Below are positions 45,644 through 54,042 of a stretch of DNA of 64,000 nucleotides, in pieces. Source of the stretch: Marinicauda algicola (lineage in GTDB: Bacteria; Pseudomonadota; Alphaproteobacteria; Caulobacterales; Maricaulaceae). How positions within the stretch are numbered: position 1 is the stretch's first letter; each line of letters opens with the position of its first letter. The stretch spans positions 3,225,501 to 3,289,500 of the forward strand of contig NZ_CP071057.1 in assembly GCF_017161425.1 (NCBI RefSeq), read 5' to 3'. The notes under the pieces are model-generated. The model saw nothing but the letters and a program-made list of their open reading frames with translations, had not been told where the DNA came from and ran no database searches. The position numbers and the translations under genes were made by a program.

Positions 45644-46774
45644 ATGGTTCACATCCCCTTCAATGTGCCGGCCCCGGTTGGTCTCGAACTCGAATATATC
45701 AGCCAGGCCATCCGGAGTTCCCACCTGTCGGGGGACGGACCCTTCACCAAGAAGTGCCATGCCTGGCTCGAGAAGACCATCGGCGGCCACGCGCTTCTGA
45801 CCCATTCGTGCACCGGCGCGCTGGAGATGGGGGCGCTGCTGGCGCGCCTGGAGCCGGGCGACGAGGCGATCCTTCCGTCCTACACCTTCGTTTCGACGGC
45901 CAATGCGGTCGCCCTGCGCGGCGCGACCCCGGTCTTCGTCGACATCCGCGAGGACACGCTCAATATCGACGAGCGCCTGATCGAGGATGCGGTCACCGAG
46001 CGGACCAAGGCGATCCTTCCCGTCCACTATGCCGGCGTCTGCGCGGAGATGGACGCGATCAACGACATCGCGGAGCGCCATAATCTGTTCGTGATCGAGG
46101 ACGCGGCACAGGCCTTCCTCTCCACCTATCGCGGGCGCAAGGCCGGCCTGCTCGGCGACGCCGCCGCCTTCAGCTTCCACGAAACGAAGAACATATTGTC
46201 CGGCGAGGGCGGCGCGCTCCTGGTGCGCCACGAGAGCCTGATGACGCGCGCGGAAATCCTTCGCGAGAAGGGGACGAACCGCAAACAGTTCTTCCGCGGC
46301 GCCGTGGACAAATATACCTGGGTCGACCTGGGCTCCTCCTACCTGCCGAGCGAACTGATCGCCGCCTATCTGCTCGCCCAGTTCGAGCAGGCCGAGGCGA
46401 CGACGCGCTACCGGCTCGAGGTCTGCGCGGCCTACGCCGAGGCCTTCGCGCCGCTGGCACGAGACGGCAAGGTCCGCCTGCCCTTCGTGCCCGAGCACTG
46501 CGAAGCCAACGGGCACATGTTCTATCTCATCCTCGAGACGCCGGAGGCCCGCGACGCCTTCATCGCGGCGATGAAGGCGGCCGGCATACTGGCCCCGTTC
46601 CACTATGTGCCGCTCCATTCGGCGCCGGCCGGCAAGAAGCTCGGCCGGACCCACGGCACGATGGATGTCACCGACTCCATCAGCGCGCGCCTGGTCCGGC
46701 TGCCGGTCTTTTTCGGCGTCAAGGAGCATCAGGACCGGATCATCGAAGCCGCGCTGGAATCTCTCGGTAAATAA
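45644..46774 (+). CDS. wecE: dTDP-4-amino-4,6-dideoxygalactose transaminase
   Basis: The 376-residue PLP enzyme aminates dTDP-4-keto-6-deoxyglucose (from rfbAB) to dTDP-Fuc4N with glutamate. It follows WecE/RffA closely: PFNVPAPVG at the start, SGDGPFTKKC, PSYTFVSTANA, PVHYAGVCAEMD, ASFSFHETKN-type Lys block (FSFHETKN), REKGTNRKQFFRG, DKYTWVDLGSS and PFHYVPLHS. The start is ATG 45644, nine bases after AGGAA; an in-frame GTG at 45608 adds unrelated residues. It converges with the gtrA end of the acyl-sugar operon. Confidence 0.94.
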   Translation: MVHIPFNVPAPVGLELEYISQAIRSSHLSGDGPFTKKCHAWLEKTIGGHALLTHSCTGALEMGALLARLEPGDEAILPSYTFVSTANAVALRGATPVFVDIREDTLNIDERLIEDAVTERTKAILPVHYAGVCAEMDAINDIAERHNLFVIEDAAQAFLSTYRGRKAGLLGDAAAFSFHETKNILSGEGGALLVRHESLMTRAEILREKGTNRKQFFRGAVDKYTWVDLGSSYLPSELIAAYLLAQFEQAEATTRYRLEVCAAYAEAFAPLARDGKVRLPFVPEHCEANGHMFYLILETPEARDAFIAAMKAAGILAPFHYVPLHSAPAGKKLGRTHGTMDVTDSISARLVRLPVFFGVKEHQDRIIEAALESLGK

Positions 46775-46793
46775 GCCGGCCGGGCGAGCCTGG

Positions 46794-47210
46794 CTATTTG
46801 GCCGGACCAAATACCCAGAAGTTGAGCAGCGTGAAGATGGTGCCGGCCGCAGTGATCATTGCGGCGAGCTGACTGATTTCGTGCGGAATGCCGAGTCCGC
46901 GATATGTGGCGGAGAGCATGACGATTTGTACGCCGAGGCCAACGCAATAAACCAGAAAATACCTTGGTGCTGCGACCGTGTGGCTCAGCTTGCTCTCGAA
47001 TGACCAGCCACGATTGGCGATATAGGTGCCGCTAGCACCGAGCAGGAATGCAGCTGCCGAGCTCAGTTCGGGGGCGACGCTGAAACGCGTCATCAGCAGA
47101 TACAGCAAGTACAGCAGAAGATTGCTGATCAAGCCGACGGCGATATAGCGAAAGAATTTGCGTCCCGAGGACCGTAACGACGCCAGCAGAAACGTTATAA
47201 AAGGGGGCAT
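46794..47210 (-). CDS. gtrA: GtrA-like flippase
   Basis: The 138-residue protein has four membrane segments and the GtrA-family pattern: FFRYIAVGLISNLLLYLLY at the start, an ANRGWSFES motif in the loop after helix 2, and NFWVFG at the end. GtrA proteins are thought to flip polyprenyl-phosphate-linked sugars to the periplasm. It is the last gene of the gtrB-ACP-SDR-ligase-GNAT-gtrA operon, 13 bases after the GNAT gene. Confidence 0.9.
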   Translation of the reverse strand: MPPFITFLLASLRSSGRKFFRYIAVGLISNLLLYLLYLLMTRFSVAPELSSAAAFLLGASGTYIANRGWSFESKLSHTVAAPRYFLVYCVGLGVQIVMLSATYRGLGIPHEISQLAAMITAAGTIFTLLNFWVFGPAK

Positions 47211-47223
47211 GTCGAGGAGGCGC

Positions 47224-47991
47224 TCAGCGTTCTGCGAGATAATGCTTGTGAAATCCGACCAGGGTCCGAGTCAGTGAGAAATCCAGCGTCGTATAGCAAT
47301 TGATGATGCCGATATTGGCCGCGGACACCCTTGCGGTGACGCGTTTCACGCCCTGTTCCTTTAGGTCCTTCAGAAGGTTGGCGATGAATATGGCGGTCAG
47401 GAAGCCATAGCCTTGCGCGCTGCCGCCCAGTTGGAGAGAGACCTCGTCCGGGCCGGTGCTCTCGTAAACCATGAAGCAGAGTATGTCGCCGGATGCGTCC
47501 TTGTGGACGACGACCGGCATTGCGGCCTCGATCGCCCCGCGCACCCAGCCGCGCTGGCGTGCGCGCGCTCTGTCGCGCTCGATCCGGGGGTCCTCGAAGA
47601 AGCGGCCATGATTGAAGACCGTGTCGCAAATGGCTTCGAGTTTGGCCTGGTCGCCGGCCGTCGCCTCCTGCAGCGCCAGAGGCCGATCGACCGATCTGTC
47701 CGGTGTCCACTTAGCGAGCCGGCGCAGCGCGAAATCCATTGCTGTTTCGACATAATGCCAGCCTGATCCCTGCAACCGCCCGGCGGCAGCTTGCCGGTCG
47801 GCGTCGACCCGCGCCACGGCAAGGTCGATGCCGTCGCGCCGGCACAGCGCGTCGAACTCTTTCAGAGACGCGGCGTCGGGGACGAAAGGCGCGCCGGGCA
47901 GCGTGAGTTCGCGGGTTGTCAGGCCTAGAGTGGCCGGGTCCCAGCTCGGATCGCTCCACTCCCAGCCCTCGAGCTCGCCGCTGCTGTCCAT
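47224..47991 (-). CDS. GNAT acyltransferase, WecD-like
   Basis: The 255-residue protein has a weakly conserved N-terminal half and a GNAT fold from about residue 105. The acyl-donor region reads QLGGSAQGYGFLTAIFIANLL, without the classical Q/R-x-x-G-x-G/A loop spacing. The C-terminal block ANIGIINCYTTLDF and a terminal FHKHY match dTDP-amino-sugar N-acyltransferases such as WecD. It should acylate the 4-amino group of the sugar made by WecE. Its place next to an ACP and a ligase gene suggests that the donor may be acyl-ACP rather than acetyl-CoA. Confidence 0.8.
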   Translation of the reverse strand: MDSSGELEGWEWSDPSWDPATLGLTTRELTLPGAPFVPDAASLKEFDALCRRDGIDLAVARVDADRQAAAGRLQGSGWHYVETAMDFALRRLAKWTPDRSVDRPLALQEATAGDQAKLEAICDTVFNHGRFFEDPRIERDRARARQRGWVRGAIEAAMPVVVHKDASGDILCFMVYESTGPDEVSLQLGGSAQGYGFLTAIFIANLLKDLKEQGVKRVTARVSAANIGIINCYTTLDFSLTRTLVGFHKHYLAER

Positions 47992-47993
47992 TC

Positions 47994-49295
47994 TCAGCCC
48001 ATGCGTTTAAAGCGATGGTTGACGCCGACGCTGTCGAACACAATCCGGTGAGGCCGGGCGTGCTCGGGAAGCCGGTCGGCTAGGAAGGCCTTGAGCGCCT
48101 TCCTGTCGAGGTCGGCGCCTTCGCGAACCTGGCAAGTCAGCTCGATATGCTGTCCGGTGATCGGATTGGGCTTGCCCTTTGCCGATGCCAGCAGGATGTC
48201 GGGATGCTCGAGGGCGGCGCGCTCGATCTCAGAGGGCAGAACCTTTAGTCCGCCGACATTGATGAGATCGGAGGCCCGTCCGACCACCTTGATGTACTCG
48301 CCGTCGACATCGACGCGGTCCTTCGTATCGTACCAGCCCTCCTCGTCGAACGGACTGGGAGCGTTGAGATAGCCGATCATCCTGTTGGCGGACCGGATCT
48401 TGAGAATGCCGTCGACGACTTTCGTCTCCACGCCCTCGCCACCGATCTTCATCCAGAGGCTGTCTCGCGCCCGAGACTTCACGCGGAGGATTCCAAGTTC
48501 CGACATTCCGAAGGTCTGGCGGAAGTCGACGTCGGGAGCGATTTCGCAAAGCCGGTCGAGCGTGTTCTGGTCCATGCGCTCGGTGCCGTAGGTGACCACC
48601 TTCAGCGAAGGCGGGACCCCATCCTCGAGCGCCCCAGACAGCAGAAGCATTCGAAGGAAGGTCGGCGTCGTGGGAAGCAGCTCCACCTCGTTGTGGCGGA
48701 TGTCCGCGATGACGCCGGTTGGGCTGCGGTTGGAGGGGATGACCGTCACGCCGCTGTTGTAGAGCGTGTGAAGCAGCGTGTTTATCCCGCCAATGTGATC
48801 GAAAAGCAGGAAATTCAGCGTTCTGAGTGCCGGACGAGGCGTACGGAACTTCCGCAGGAAGGTTTCGAAATTGTGCAGGATCGCCTTCGGTCTGCCAGTC
48901 GTCCCGGAAGAAAACAGAATGAGCCCGGACGCGCCGCTCGCGCGAACTTCCTCCAGCATCGGGTGCGCATCCTGGCGCTCGCGCAGCCTGCGCGCGATAC
49001 CATTCTCGATGACAATATCGACCTTGGCTGCGTCGAAATAGTATTCGTGATCGGCGCGTGTCGCAGCCGTCAGAGGGGTATAGATCGCTCCGCGGTCGAT
49101 GAGCTGGAGCATCAGCTTTATGTTGTCAGGATCGAAATCGCCAACGAGGGCAACGACATCACCTCGACGCACTTCTTCGAGTCCCGCGCTCGAAGCCTGC
49201 TCGATGTCGGCGAAGCGGTAGGAATGCTCGCCATCGACTAGGAAGGGCACGTCCTCCGAACCGCGCGATCTACGAATATCTTCAAGCAGGTTCAT
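47994..49295 (-). CDS. Adenylate-forming acyl ligase
   Basis: The 433-residue protein belongs to the ANL superfamily, which activates carboxylic acids as acyl-adenylates and loads them on CoA or a carrier protein. It has the phosphate loop ILFSSGTTGRPKAI, QTFGMSELG, the WYDTKDRVDVDGEYIKVVGR hinge region and a C-terminal Lys in HRFKRMG. It is shorter than the usual 500 or more residues, with a trimmed N-terminus. It lies two bases from each neighbour. The adjacent ACP is its likely acceptor. Confidence 0.88.
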   Translation of the reverse strand: MNLLEDIRRSRGSEDVPFLVDGEHSYRFADIEQASSAGLEEVRRGDVVALVGDFDPDNIKLMLQLIDRGAIYTPLTAATRADHEYYFDAAKVDIVIENGIARRLRERQDAHPMLEEVRASGASGLILFSSGTTGRPKAILHNFETFLRKFRTPRPALRTLNFLLFDHIGGINTLLHTLYNSGVTVIPSNRSPTGVIADIRHNEVELLPTTPTFLRMLLLSGALEDGVPPSLKVVTYGTERMDQNTLDRLCEIAPDVDFRQTFGMSELGILRVKSRARDSLWMKIGGEGVETKVVDGILKIRSANRMIGYLNAPSPFDEEGWYDTKDRVDVDGEYIKVVGRASDLINVGGLKVLPSEIERAALEHPDILLASAKGKPNPITGQHIELTCQVREGADLDRKALKAFLADRLPEHARPHRIVFDSVGVNHRFKRMG

Positions 49296-49297
49296 CG

Positions 49298-49996
49298 TTA
49301 AGCTCCACCCAGGTTCAGAATTTCGCCCGTGATCATGTCGCTGCGATCGTCCAGCAACATCGAAATGACTTTCCAGACATCCTCGGGCTTGGCCTTGCGC
49401 GGGATAATCTGCTGTTCGACGATCTTGTTGATCGAGGCCTTTGGCACACCGGCAATCAGTTGCGTATCGATCGGCCCCGGCGCGATGCAGTTCACCGTCA
49501 CATTGAAGTCGGCCATTTCTCTCGCGAACGTCCGGGAAAATCCCTCGACGCCCGCTTTCGACGCCACGTAGATGGACTCCCCCTTCAAGGATAGCGCCAC
49601 CGCGATCGTCGAGAAATTGATGATTCGGCCGCGTTTCTTTCTCGCAAGGAGTTTTCCGAACTGGATCGAGCTGTGGATCGTCCCCAGCAGGTTCGTATTG
49701 ATCAGCTTATCTATCGTGGAGGCGGGGGTGCTCACGGCGAGGTTCATGGAGGCCACACCGGCACAATTGATCACGCCGTAGATTTCATCGTCTCTTCGTT
49801 TCGATTTCGCGACTTCCCGCAGTCGTTCCGGGTCGGTCACATCGCAAACGACCGGCTCGAAATGGTCAGAGAATTTATGAGTGTCGTCAAAATTCCGCGC
49901 CAGGCCGACAACGCGGTATCCTTCCTCGATCGCGCGGCGCGAAACGTGAGCACCCAGTCCTTTCGAGGCACCGGTGACGATGAGCGTACGCGTCAT
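49298..49996 (-). CDS. Short-chain dehydrogenase/reductase, FabG-like
   Basis: The 232-residue enzyme has TGASKGLGAHVS for the cofactor, INCAG, the catalytic Ser in NFSTIAVAL and Tyr-x3-Lys in YVASKAG, then NCIAPGPIDT. The start of the basic cofactor site (ARNFDD) is compatible with NADP. Between an ACP and a ligase gene, reduction of a 3-oxoacyl-ACP to a 3-hydroxyacyl-ACP is the natural reading; oxidation of a sugar is an alternative. It overlaps the ACP gene by four bases. Confidence 0.85.
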   Translation of the reverse strand: MTRTLIVTGASKGLGAHVSRRAIEEGYRVVGLARNFDDTHKFSDHFEPVVCDVTDPERLREVAKSKRRDDEIYGVINCAGVASMNLAVSTPASTIDKLINTNLLGTIHSSIQFGKLLARKKRGRIINFSTIAVALSLKGESIYVASKAGVEGFSRTFAREMADFNVTVNCIAPGPIDTQLIAGVPKASINKIVEQQIIPRKAKPEDVWKVISMLLDDRSDMITGEILNLGGA

Positions 49997-50298
49997 TGCG
50001 CCGCCTCGCTTTGATTCTGCGCCGATTTCACGATCACGTCGGCGAGCGTAGCAATCGAGCGATAGGCGCTACGCGAAGAGGAGAGCGTCTGGTCGCTCGT
50101 CCAGTCGAAATCTATCCCGTGCTCTTCGTCCAGGTATTCTTCCAGAGAGAGCATAAGTTCCACCAGCGCGCCAGAGTCAATTGGGGCGTCGTCCCCGATG
50201 AGCGCCGTATCCTGAGTGATGTTACCCGCTGCGACGTCGGACAGATCCGCAATCTCCGCTTTGATTTTTTCAATCAGGTTTTTACGGGAAATGGTCAT
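49993..50298 (-). CDS. Acyl carrier protein
   Basis: The 101-residue acidic protein has the four-helix carrier pattern, with the phosphopantetheine Ser42 in PIDSGALVELMLSLEE (DSG in place of the common DSL). It is not the fatty-acid AcpP, which is shorter and lies near fab genes. A phosphopantetheinyl transferase is needed and is not in the window. It lies 50 bases after gtrB and overlaps the SDR gene, so it is made in step with the sugar-modifying enzymes. Confidence 0.88.
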   Translation of the reverse strand: MTISRKNLIEKIKAEIADLSDVAAGNITQDTALIGDDAPIDSGALVELMLSLEEYLDEEHGIDFDWTSDQTLSSSRSAYRSIATLADVIVKSAQNQSEAAQ

Positions 50299-50348
50299 CT
50301 AGTGCTCCATCGGCTCCAAGTTTCAATTTCAGAGGGACGATCGATCCT

Positions 50349-51410
50349 TCAACCGTCAAAGCCGCTCTTATCATTTGTTTCTGCCATTCTAAAGCGTCGT
50401 TTCCGGTCGCGCGTCGTTCGCCCCCCCTCCCGCCCAGTGGCCAAGATGTCGACGATGAAGATCGGACGGCGTTTTGCCTCGGCGAGTGCACGCCCGACAT
50501 AGAGGCCGACCAGGCTGACCAGGAAGATCTGGATGCCCCCGAGGAAGGCGAGCAGGCTTGCCAGGGTGGCGTATCCGGGAACGGCCGTTCCGTTGAGGAG
50601 CGCGTTCACGACGACGCTCAGACCGAACAGGAAGCTGAGCGCGCACACGACAAGGCCCAGCCCGATCATCCACCAGAGCGGCTTTTCCGAATAGGCGACG
50701 ATGGTCTCGAGCGCGAGACGACCGAGTTTCGCAAGATTGTAGGAGGATTTCCCGACGGCACGCTGCTGCCTGGGCAAGATCAGATAGCGGGTGTCGAAAC
50801 CGACCTGGCTCATGATGGCGGGGAACAGGCGCAATTGTTCGGGATATTGCCGGAATGCAAAAGCGACCCGGGCCGAGATGATGCGAAAGTTGCCGTACTT
50901 GTTCGAGACATTGAGGCCCGACGCCCATCGGAGGATCGCGTTGAAGATCGCCGATCCAATGTTTCTGCCCGCACCGAGGCCGGAGCTTTCGCGTTCCGCG
51001 ATGACGCAATCTGTCTCCGTCTCCACTGCGTGAGCATAAAGATCTGCGATCGCTTCGGGCGGATCCTGAAGGTCGCAATCCATCACCACATACCATTTCG
51101 CCCGGGCATGGGCGATGCCGGCCGAGATGGCCGGATGCTGACCGAAATTGCGGCTCAGGCGCACGCCGAGGACGCGAGCATCCTTGGCCGCCTCCTGTTC
51201 GATCAGTGGCCAGCTGCCGTCGGGGCTGCGGTCGTCGACCAACACGATCTGATAATCGGCGGTCAGGTCCGACAATGTGCGATGCAGACGCGAACAGAGT
51301 TCGGTCACGAACGCCTCGCCCTTGTAGACCGGAACAATAACGGCGATTTCGGCCGCATGGACGTCCGGCTCGCAGGCGGGCACATGCGGCGCTTTCAGGT
51401 GTGTCGTCAT
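50349..51410 (-). CDS. gtrB: Polyprenyl-phosphate glycosyltransferase, GtrB/ArnC-like
   Basis: The 353-residue protein has a GT2 domain (IAVIVPVYKG, IVLVDDRSPD, SRNFGQHPAISAG, VMDCDLQDPPE with the metal-binding Asp residues) and two C-terminal membrane helices (about 245-310) followed by a basic tail. This is the GtrB/ArnC/DPMS layout, which attaches a sugar to undecaprenyl phosphate on the cytoplasmic face. It is the first gene of the six-gene operon that ends in gtrA. ATG 51410 was chosen as the first start before the conserved domain. Confidence 0.9.
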   Translation of the reverse strand: MTTHLKAPHVPACEPDVHAAEIAVIVPVYKGEAFVTELCSRLHRTLSDLTADYQIVLVDDRSPDGSWPLIEQEAAKDARVLGVRLSRNFGQHPAISAGIAHARAKWYVVMDCDLQDPPEAIADLYAHAVETETDCVIAERESSGLGAGRNIGSAIFNAILRWASGLNVSNKYGNFRIISARVAFAFRQYPEQLRLFPAIMSQVGFDTRYLILPRQQRAVGKSSYNLAKLGRLALETIVAYSEKPLWWMIGLGLVVCALSFLFGLSVVVNALLNGTAVPGYATLASLLAFLGGIQIFLVSLVGLYVGRALAEAKRRPIFIVDILATGREGGRTTRDRKRRFRMAETNDKSGFDG

Positions 51411-51545
51411 CGCTATTGCTGGATCAGCCCTCTTCCCGTGGCTCGTTCGTAATAATAAAGACGAGGCTGTGCAAGCCGCGCCGACTGTTGAGCCCGACGG
51501 GACAATTTCGGTCCGAGAAGATTGAATTTCAGGCCGGATCAATCA

Positions 51546-52577
51546 ATGCCATCGCGTCCGAAAATCGCGGTCATCATCATCGCCTACAACAGCCGGGCCC
51601 AGATCGGGGCTTGCCTGACTGCGCTGAGGGTGCAGACGCGCGCACCGGCCGAGATCATCCTGGTCGAGAACGGCTCGGCGCCGGACAAGCGGGTGGACCC
51701 GGACGATCTCGGCCCGGACATCACCTATATCGACAGCCCGGACAATCTCGGCTTCGCCGGCGCGAACAACCTGGCGGCCCGCCGCGCGCGCTCGCCCTGG
51801 ATTGCCTTGCTCAATCCCGACGCCTTTGCGGAGCCGGACTGGATCGAGGCGCTCGAGGCCGCGATCGCGCGCTATCCGACAGATCGCGTCTTCGGCTCGC
51901 TGCAGTACAGCGCGGACGATCCCGGCAAGCTCGACGGGGCGGGCGATGTCTATCACGCGATCGGATTTCCCTGGCGCGGCGGTTACGGCGCGCCAGTTGA
52001 GGACGCACCGCAGGCCGACGCCACCGTGTTCTCCGCATGCGGAGCCGCGATGCTGATCGAGCGCGATCTATTTCTCGCGCTGGGCGGGTTCGACGAGGCC
52101 TTTTTCTGCTACTGCGAGGATGTCGATCTCGGCTACAAGGCGCGCCTGGCGGGCGAACGCGTGATCCAGCTCGCCGGCGCGCGCGTGCGCCATGTCGGCT
52201 CGGCCTCGAGTGAGGGCAGCTGGCACTTCGCCTTCCATCACGGTGTTCGCAACCGGCTGTGGACCTATCTGCAGAATACCCCGCTTGCCCTCCTGCTGCT
52301 GACCGCGCCGCTTCATGCGGCCGCGACGGGGGTCCAGCTGCTCAGCGCCGTGCGCCGCGGTCGGGGACGGGCGTTCCTGGCCGCGCTGAATGACGGCCTG
52401 TCGGACTGGAACCGGGTGATGGCCGTCAGGCGCGAGCGCCAGCGCGCCCGCGTCGCGAGCACGCTGCGCATCGCCTCGGCCATGAGCTGGAGCCCGGTCG
52501 TGCTGGTGCGCGGGGCCATGGATCTGCGCCGGCTTCCCATTGACCTGGCCAGCGGCGCGCCGGATGAAGCAGTCTGA
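51546..52577 (+). CDS. GT2 glycosyltransferase, rhamnosyltransferase-like, copy 1
   Basis: The 343-residue protein has one GT-A domain: KIAVIIIAYN, ILVENGSAPD, LGFAGANNLAARRA, LLNPDAFAEPDW and the acceptor-side CEDVDLGYKARLAG. Two weak hydrophobic segments near residues 225-255 may contact the membrane. It is paralogous to 54043-55035, sharing NPDAF-EPDW, the LDGAGDVYHA block, ACGAAMLI and ED-DL. ATG 51546 is used; TTG 51522 is also open. It diverges from gtrB. Confidence 0.85.
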   Translation: MPSRPKIAVIIIAYNSRAQIGACLTALRVQTRAPAEIILVENGSAPDKRVDPDDLGPDITYIDSPDNLGFAGANNLAARRARSPWIALLNPDAFAEPDWIEALEAAIARYPTDRVFGSLQYSADDPGKLDGAGDVYHAIGFPWRGGYGAPVEDAPQADATVFSACGAAMLIERDLFLALGGFDEAFFCYCEDVDLGYKARLAGERVIQLAGARVRHVGSASSEGSWHFAFHHGVRNRLWTYLQNTPLALLLLTAPLHAAATGVQLLSAVRRGRGRAFLAALNDGLSDWNRVMAVRRERQRARVASTLRIASAMSWSPVVLVRGAMDLRRLPIDLASGAPDEAV

Positions 52578-52910
52578 AAGATCGTGTGACCTGGATGTGC
52601 GCGGCGCCGGCCGACGGCATCTGGTGCACAACGGCGCTCCTTGAAAAAGACGCGCGCGCGACGGCGTCGTCGGGCCGTGCGTCGTGCTGCCGGGCGGGGA
52701 GGATTTCGCCGGTGCGTGAGTGCGGCCGCCGCCGTGCAGTTGATCGCCTGCCATGTCGGTGTGCACAAGGGCGCCAATATGGATCGTCCGGTGTACCTCG
52801 CAAGTTCTGTGACCGAAGAAAAGCGAAACCATTCGTGACTTTGTGAAGTACGGCGTCCCGATTTAAGCCGGATCGCAGATTTCGCCGCCCAGCCGGACAG
52901 GACCGTTTCT
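52578..52910. other. Non-coding gap between a GT2 gene and the aminotransferase gene
   Basis: This 333-base gap has short open frames in all phases but no ribosome site or recognisable protein. It probably holds the promoter of the aminotransferase-GT2 pair, most likely in the A-richer stretch 52810-52880. No hairpin with a T-run was seen. Confidence 0.4.
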
Positions 52911-54038
52911 ATGCTGGACATGATCCCCTTCATCGACCTCGCCGCCCAGCGCGCGCGCATCAAGGACGATCTCGATGCCCGCATCGCCAGGGTCCTGGAA
53001 GAAGGACGCTATATCCTCGGCCCGGAGGTGAGCGAACTCGAACAGCGTCTGCGCGATTTCGGCCGCGCGCCCCATGCGATCGCCTGCGCGAACGGGACTG
53101 ATGCGATCCTGCTGCCGCTGCTGGCCTGGGGCGTGAAGCCCGGCCACGCGGTGTTCGTGCCGAGCTTCACCTTCGCCTCGACCGCCGAGGTCGTCGCCCT
53201 GATCGGCGCCTCCCCGGTCTTCGTCGATATCGACCCGGACACCTACTGCATGGATCCCGCTTCTCTGGACGCGGCGATCGAGCATGTGCGCGCGCAGGGC
53301 GAACTCGAACCCGCCGCGGTCATCGCCGTCGACCTGTTCGGCCAGCCGGCGGACTATGTCGCGATCTCGACCGTCGCGCGCCGCCACGGGCTGCGACTGA
53401 TCGCCGATTCCGCGCAGGGCTTCGGCTGCACCCTGCACGGCGAGCACCCCATTCAGTGGGCGGACGCGACCACGATCAGCTTCTATCCGGCCAAGCCGCT
53501 CGGCTGTTACGGCGATGGCGGCGCGATCCTCGTACGCGACGATGCCACTCATGCGCTCATCAAGTCGCTGCACATCCACGGCGAGGGGGCGGACCGCTAC
53601 GAATATGCCCGCATCGGGCTCAACTCCCGGCTCGACACGATCCAGGCGGCCATCCTGCTTGCGAAGATGGAGGTCTTCGAGGACGAGATCGACAAGCGCA
53701 ATGAGGCGGCCGACCGGTATGCGGACGGCTTTGCCGGGATCGTGAAGCCGCACACGGTGATCGAGGGCGGGCGTTCGGTCTGGGCGCAGTACACGATCGA
53801 GGTTGAAAGCCGCGACGCCTTCCGCAAGGCGCTCGCCGACCAGGGCGTGCCCACCGCCGTCTACTATCCGCGCCCTCTCCACATGCAGCCGCCCTATGCG
53901 CGTTTCCCGAAGGCTCCGGGCGGCCTGCCGGTGACCGAAGCCGCCGCGGAGCGCGTGGTGTCCCTGCCCATGGACGGCTATCTCGGCGGCGAGCGCCAGC
54001 AGCGCGTCATCGACGCGGTGCGCGCCACGCTCGGCTAG
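52911..54038 (+). CDS. DegT-family sugar aminotransferase, WbpE/WlbC-like
   Basis: The 375-residue PLP enzyme is closest in pattern to WbpE, which aminates C3 of a UDP-2-acetamido-3-keto-glucuronate: IPFIDLAAQRARIKDDLD, GRYILGPEVSELEQRL, ANGTDAI, PSFTFASTAEVVALIGA, PLGCYGDGGA (Lys just before in YPAKP) and VNSRLDTLQ-type block (LNSRLDTIQAAIL). The dehydrogenase, oxidase and acetyltransferase partners (WbpA, WbpB, WbpD) are not in the window, so the substrate is uncertain. It is followed after four bases by a GT2 gene. Confidence 0.85.
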   Translation: MLDMIPFIDLAAQRARIKDDLDARIARVLEEGRYILGPEVSELEQRLRDFGRAPHAIACANGTDAILLPLLAWGVKPGHAVFVPSFTFASTAEVVALIGASPVFVDIDPDTYCMDPASLDAAIEHVRAQGELEPAAVIAVDLFGQPADYVAISTVARRHGLRLIADSAQGFGCTLHGEHPIQWADATTISFYPAKPLGCYGDGGAILVRDDATHALIKSLHIHGEGADRYEYARIGLNSRLDTIQAAILLAKMEVFEDEIDKRNEAADRYADGFAGIVKPHTVIEGGRSVWAQYTIEVESRDAFRKALADQGVPTAVYYPRPLHMQPPYARFPKAPGGLPVTEAAAERVVSLPMDGYLGGERQQRVIDAVRATLG

Positions 54039-54042
54039 GGCC

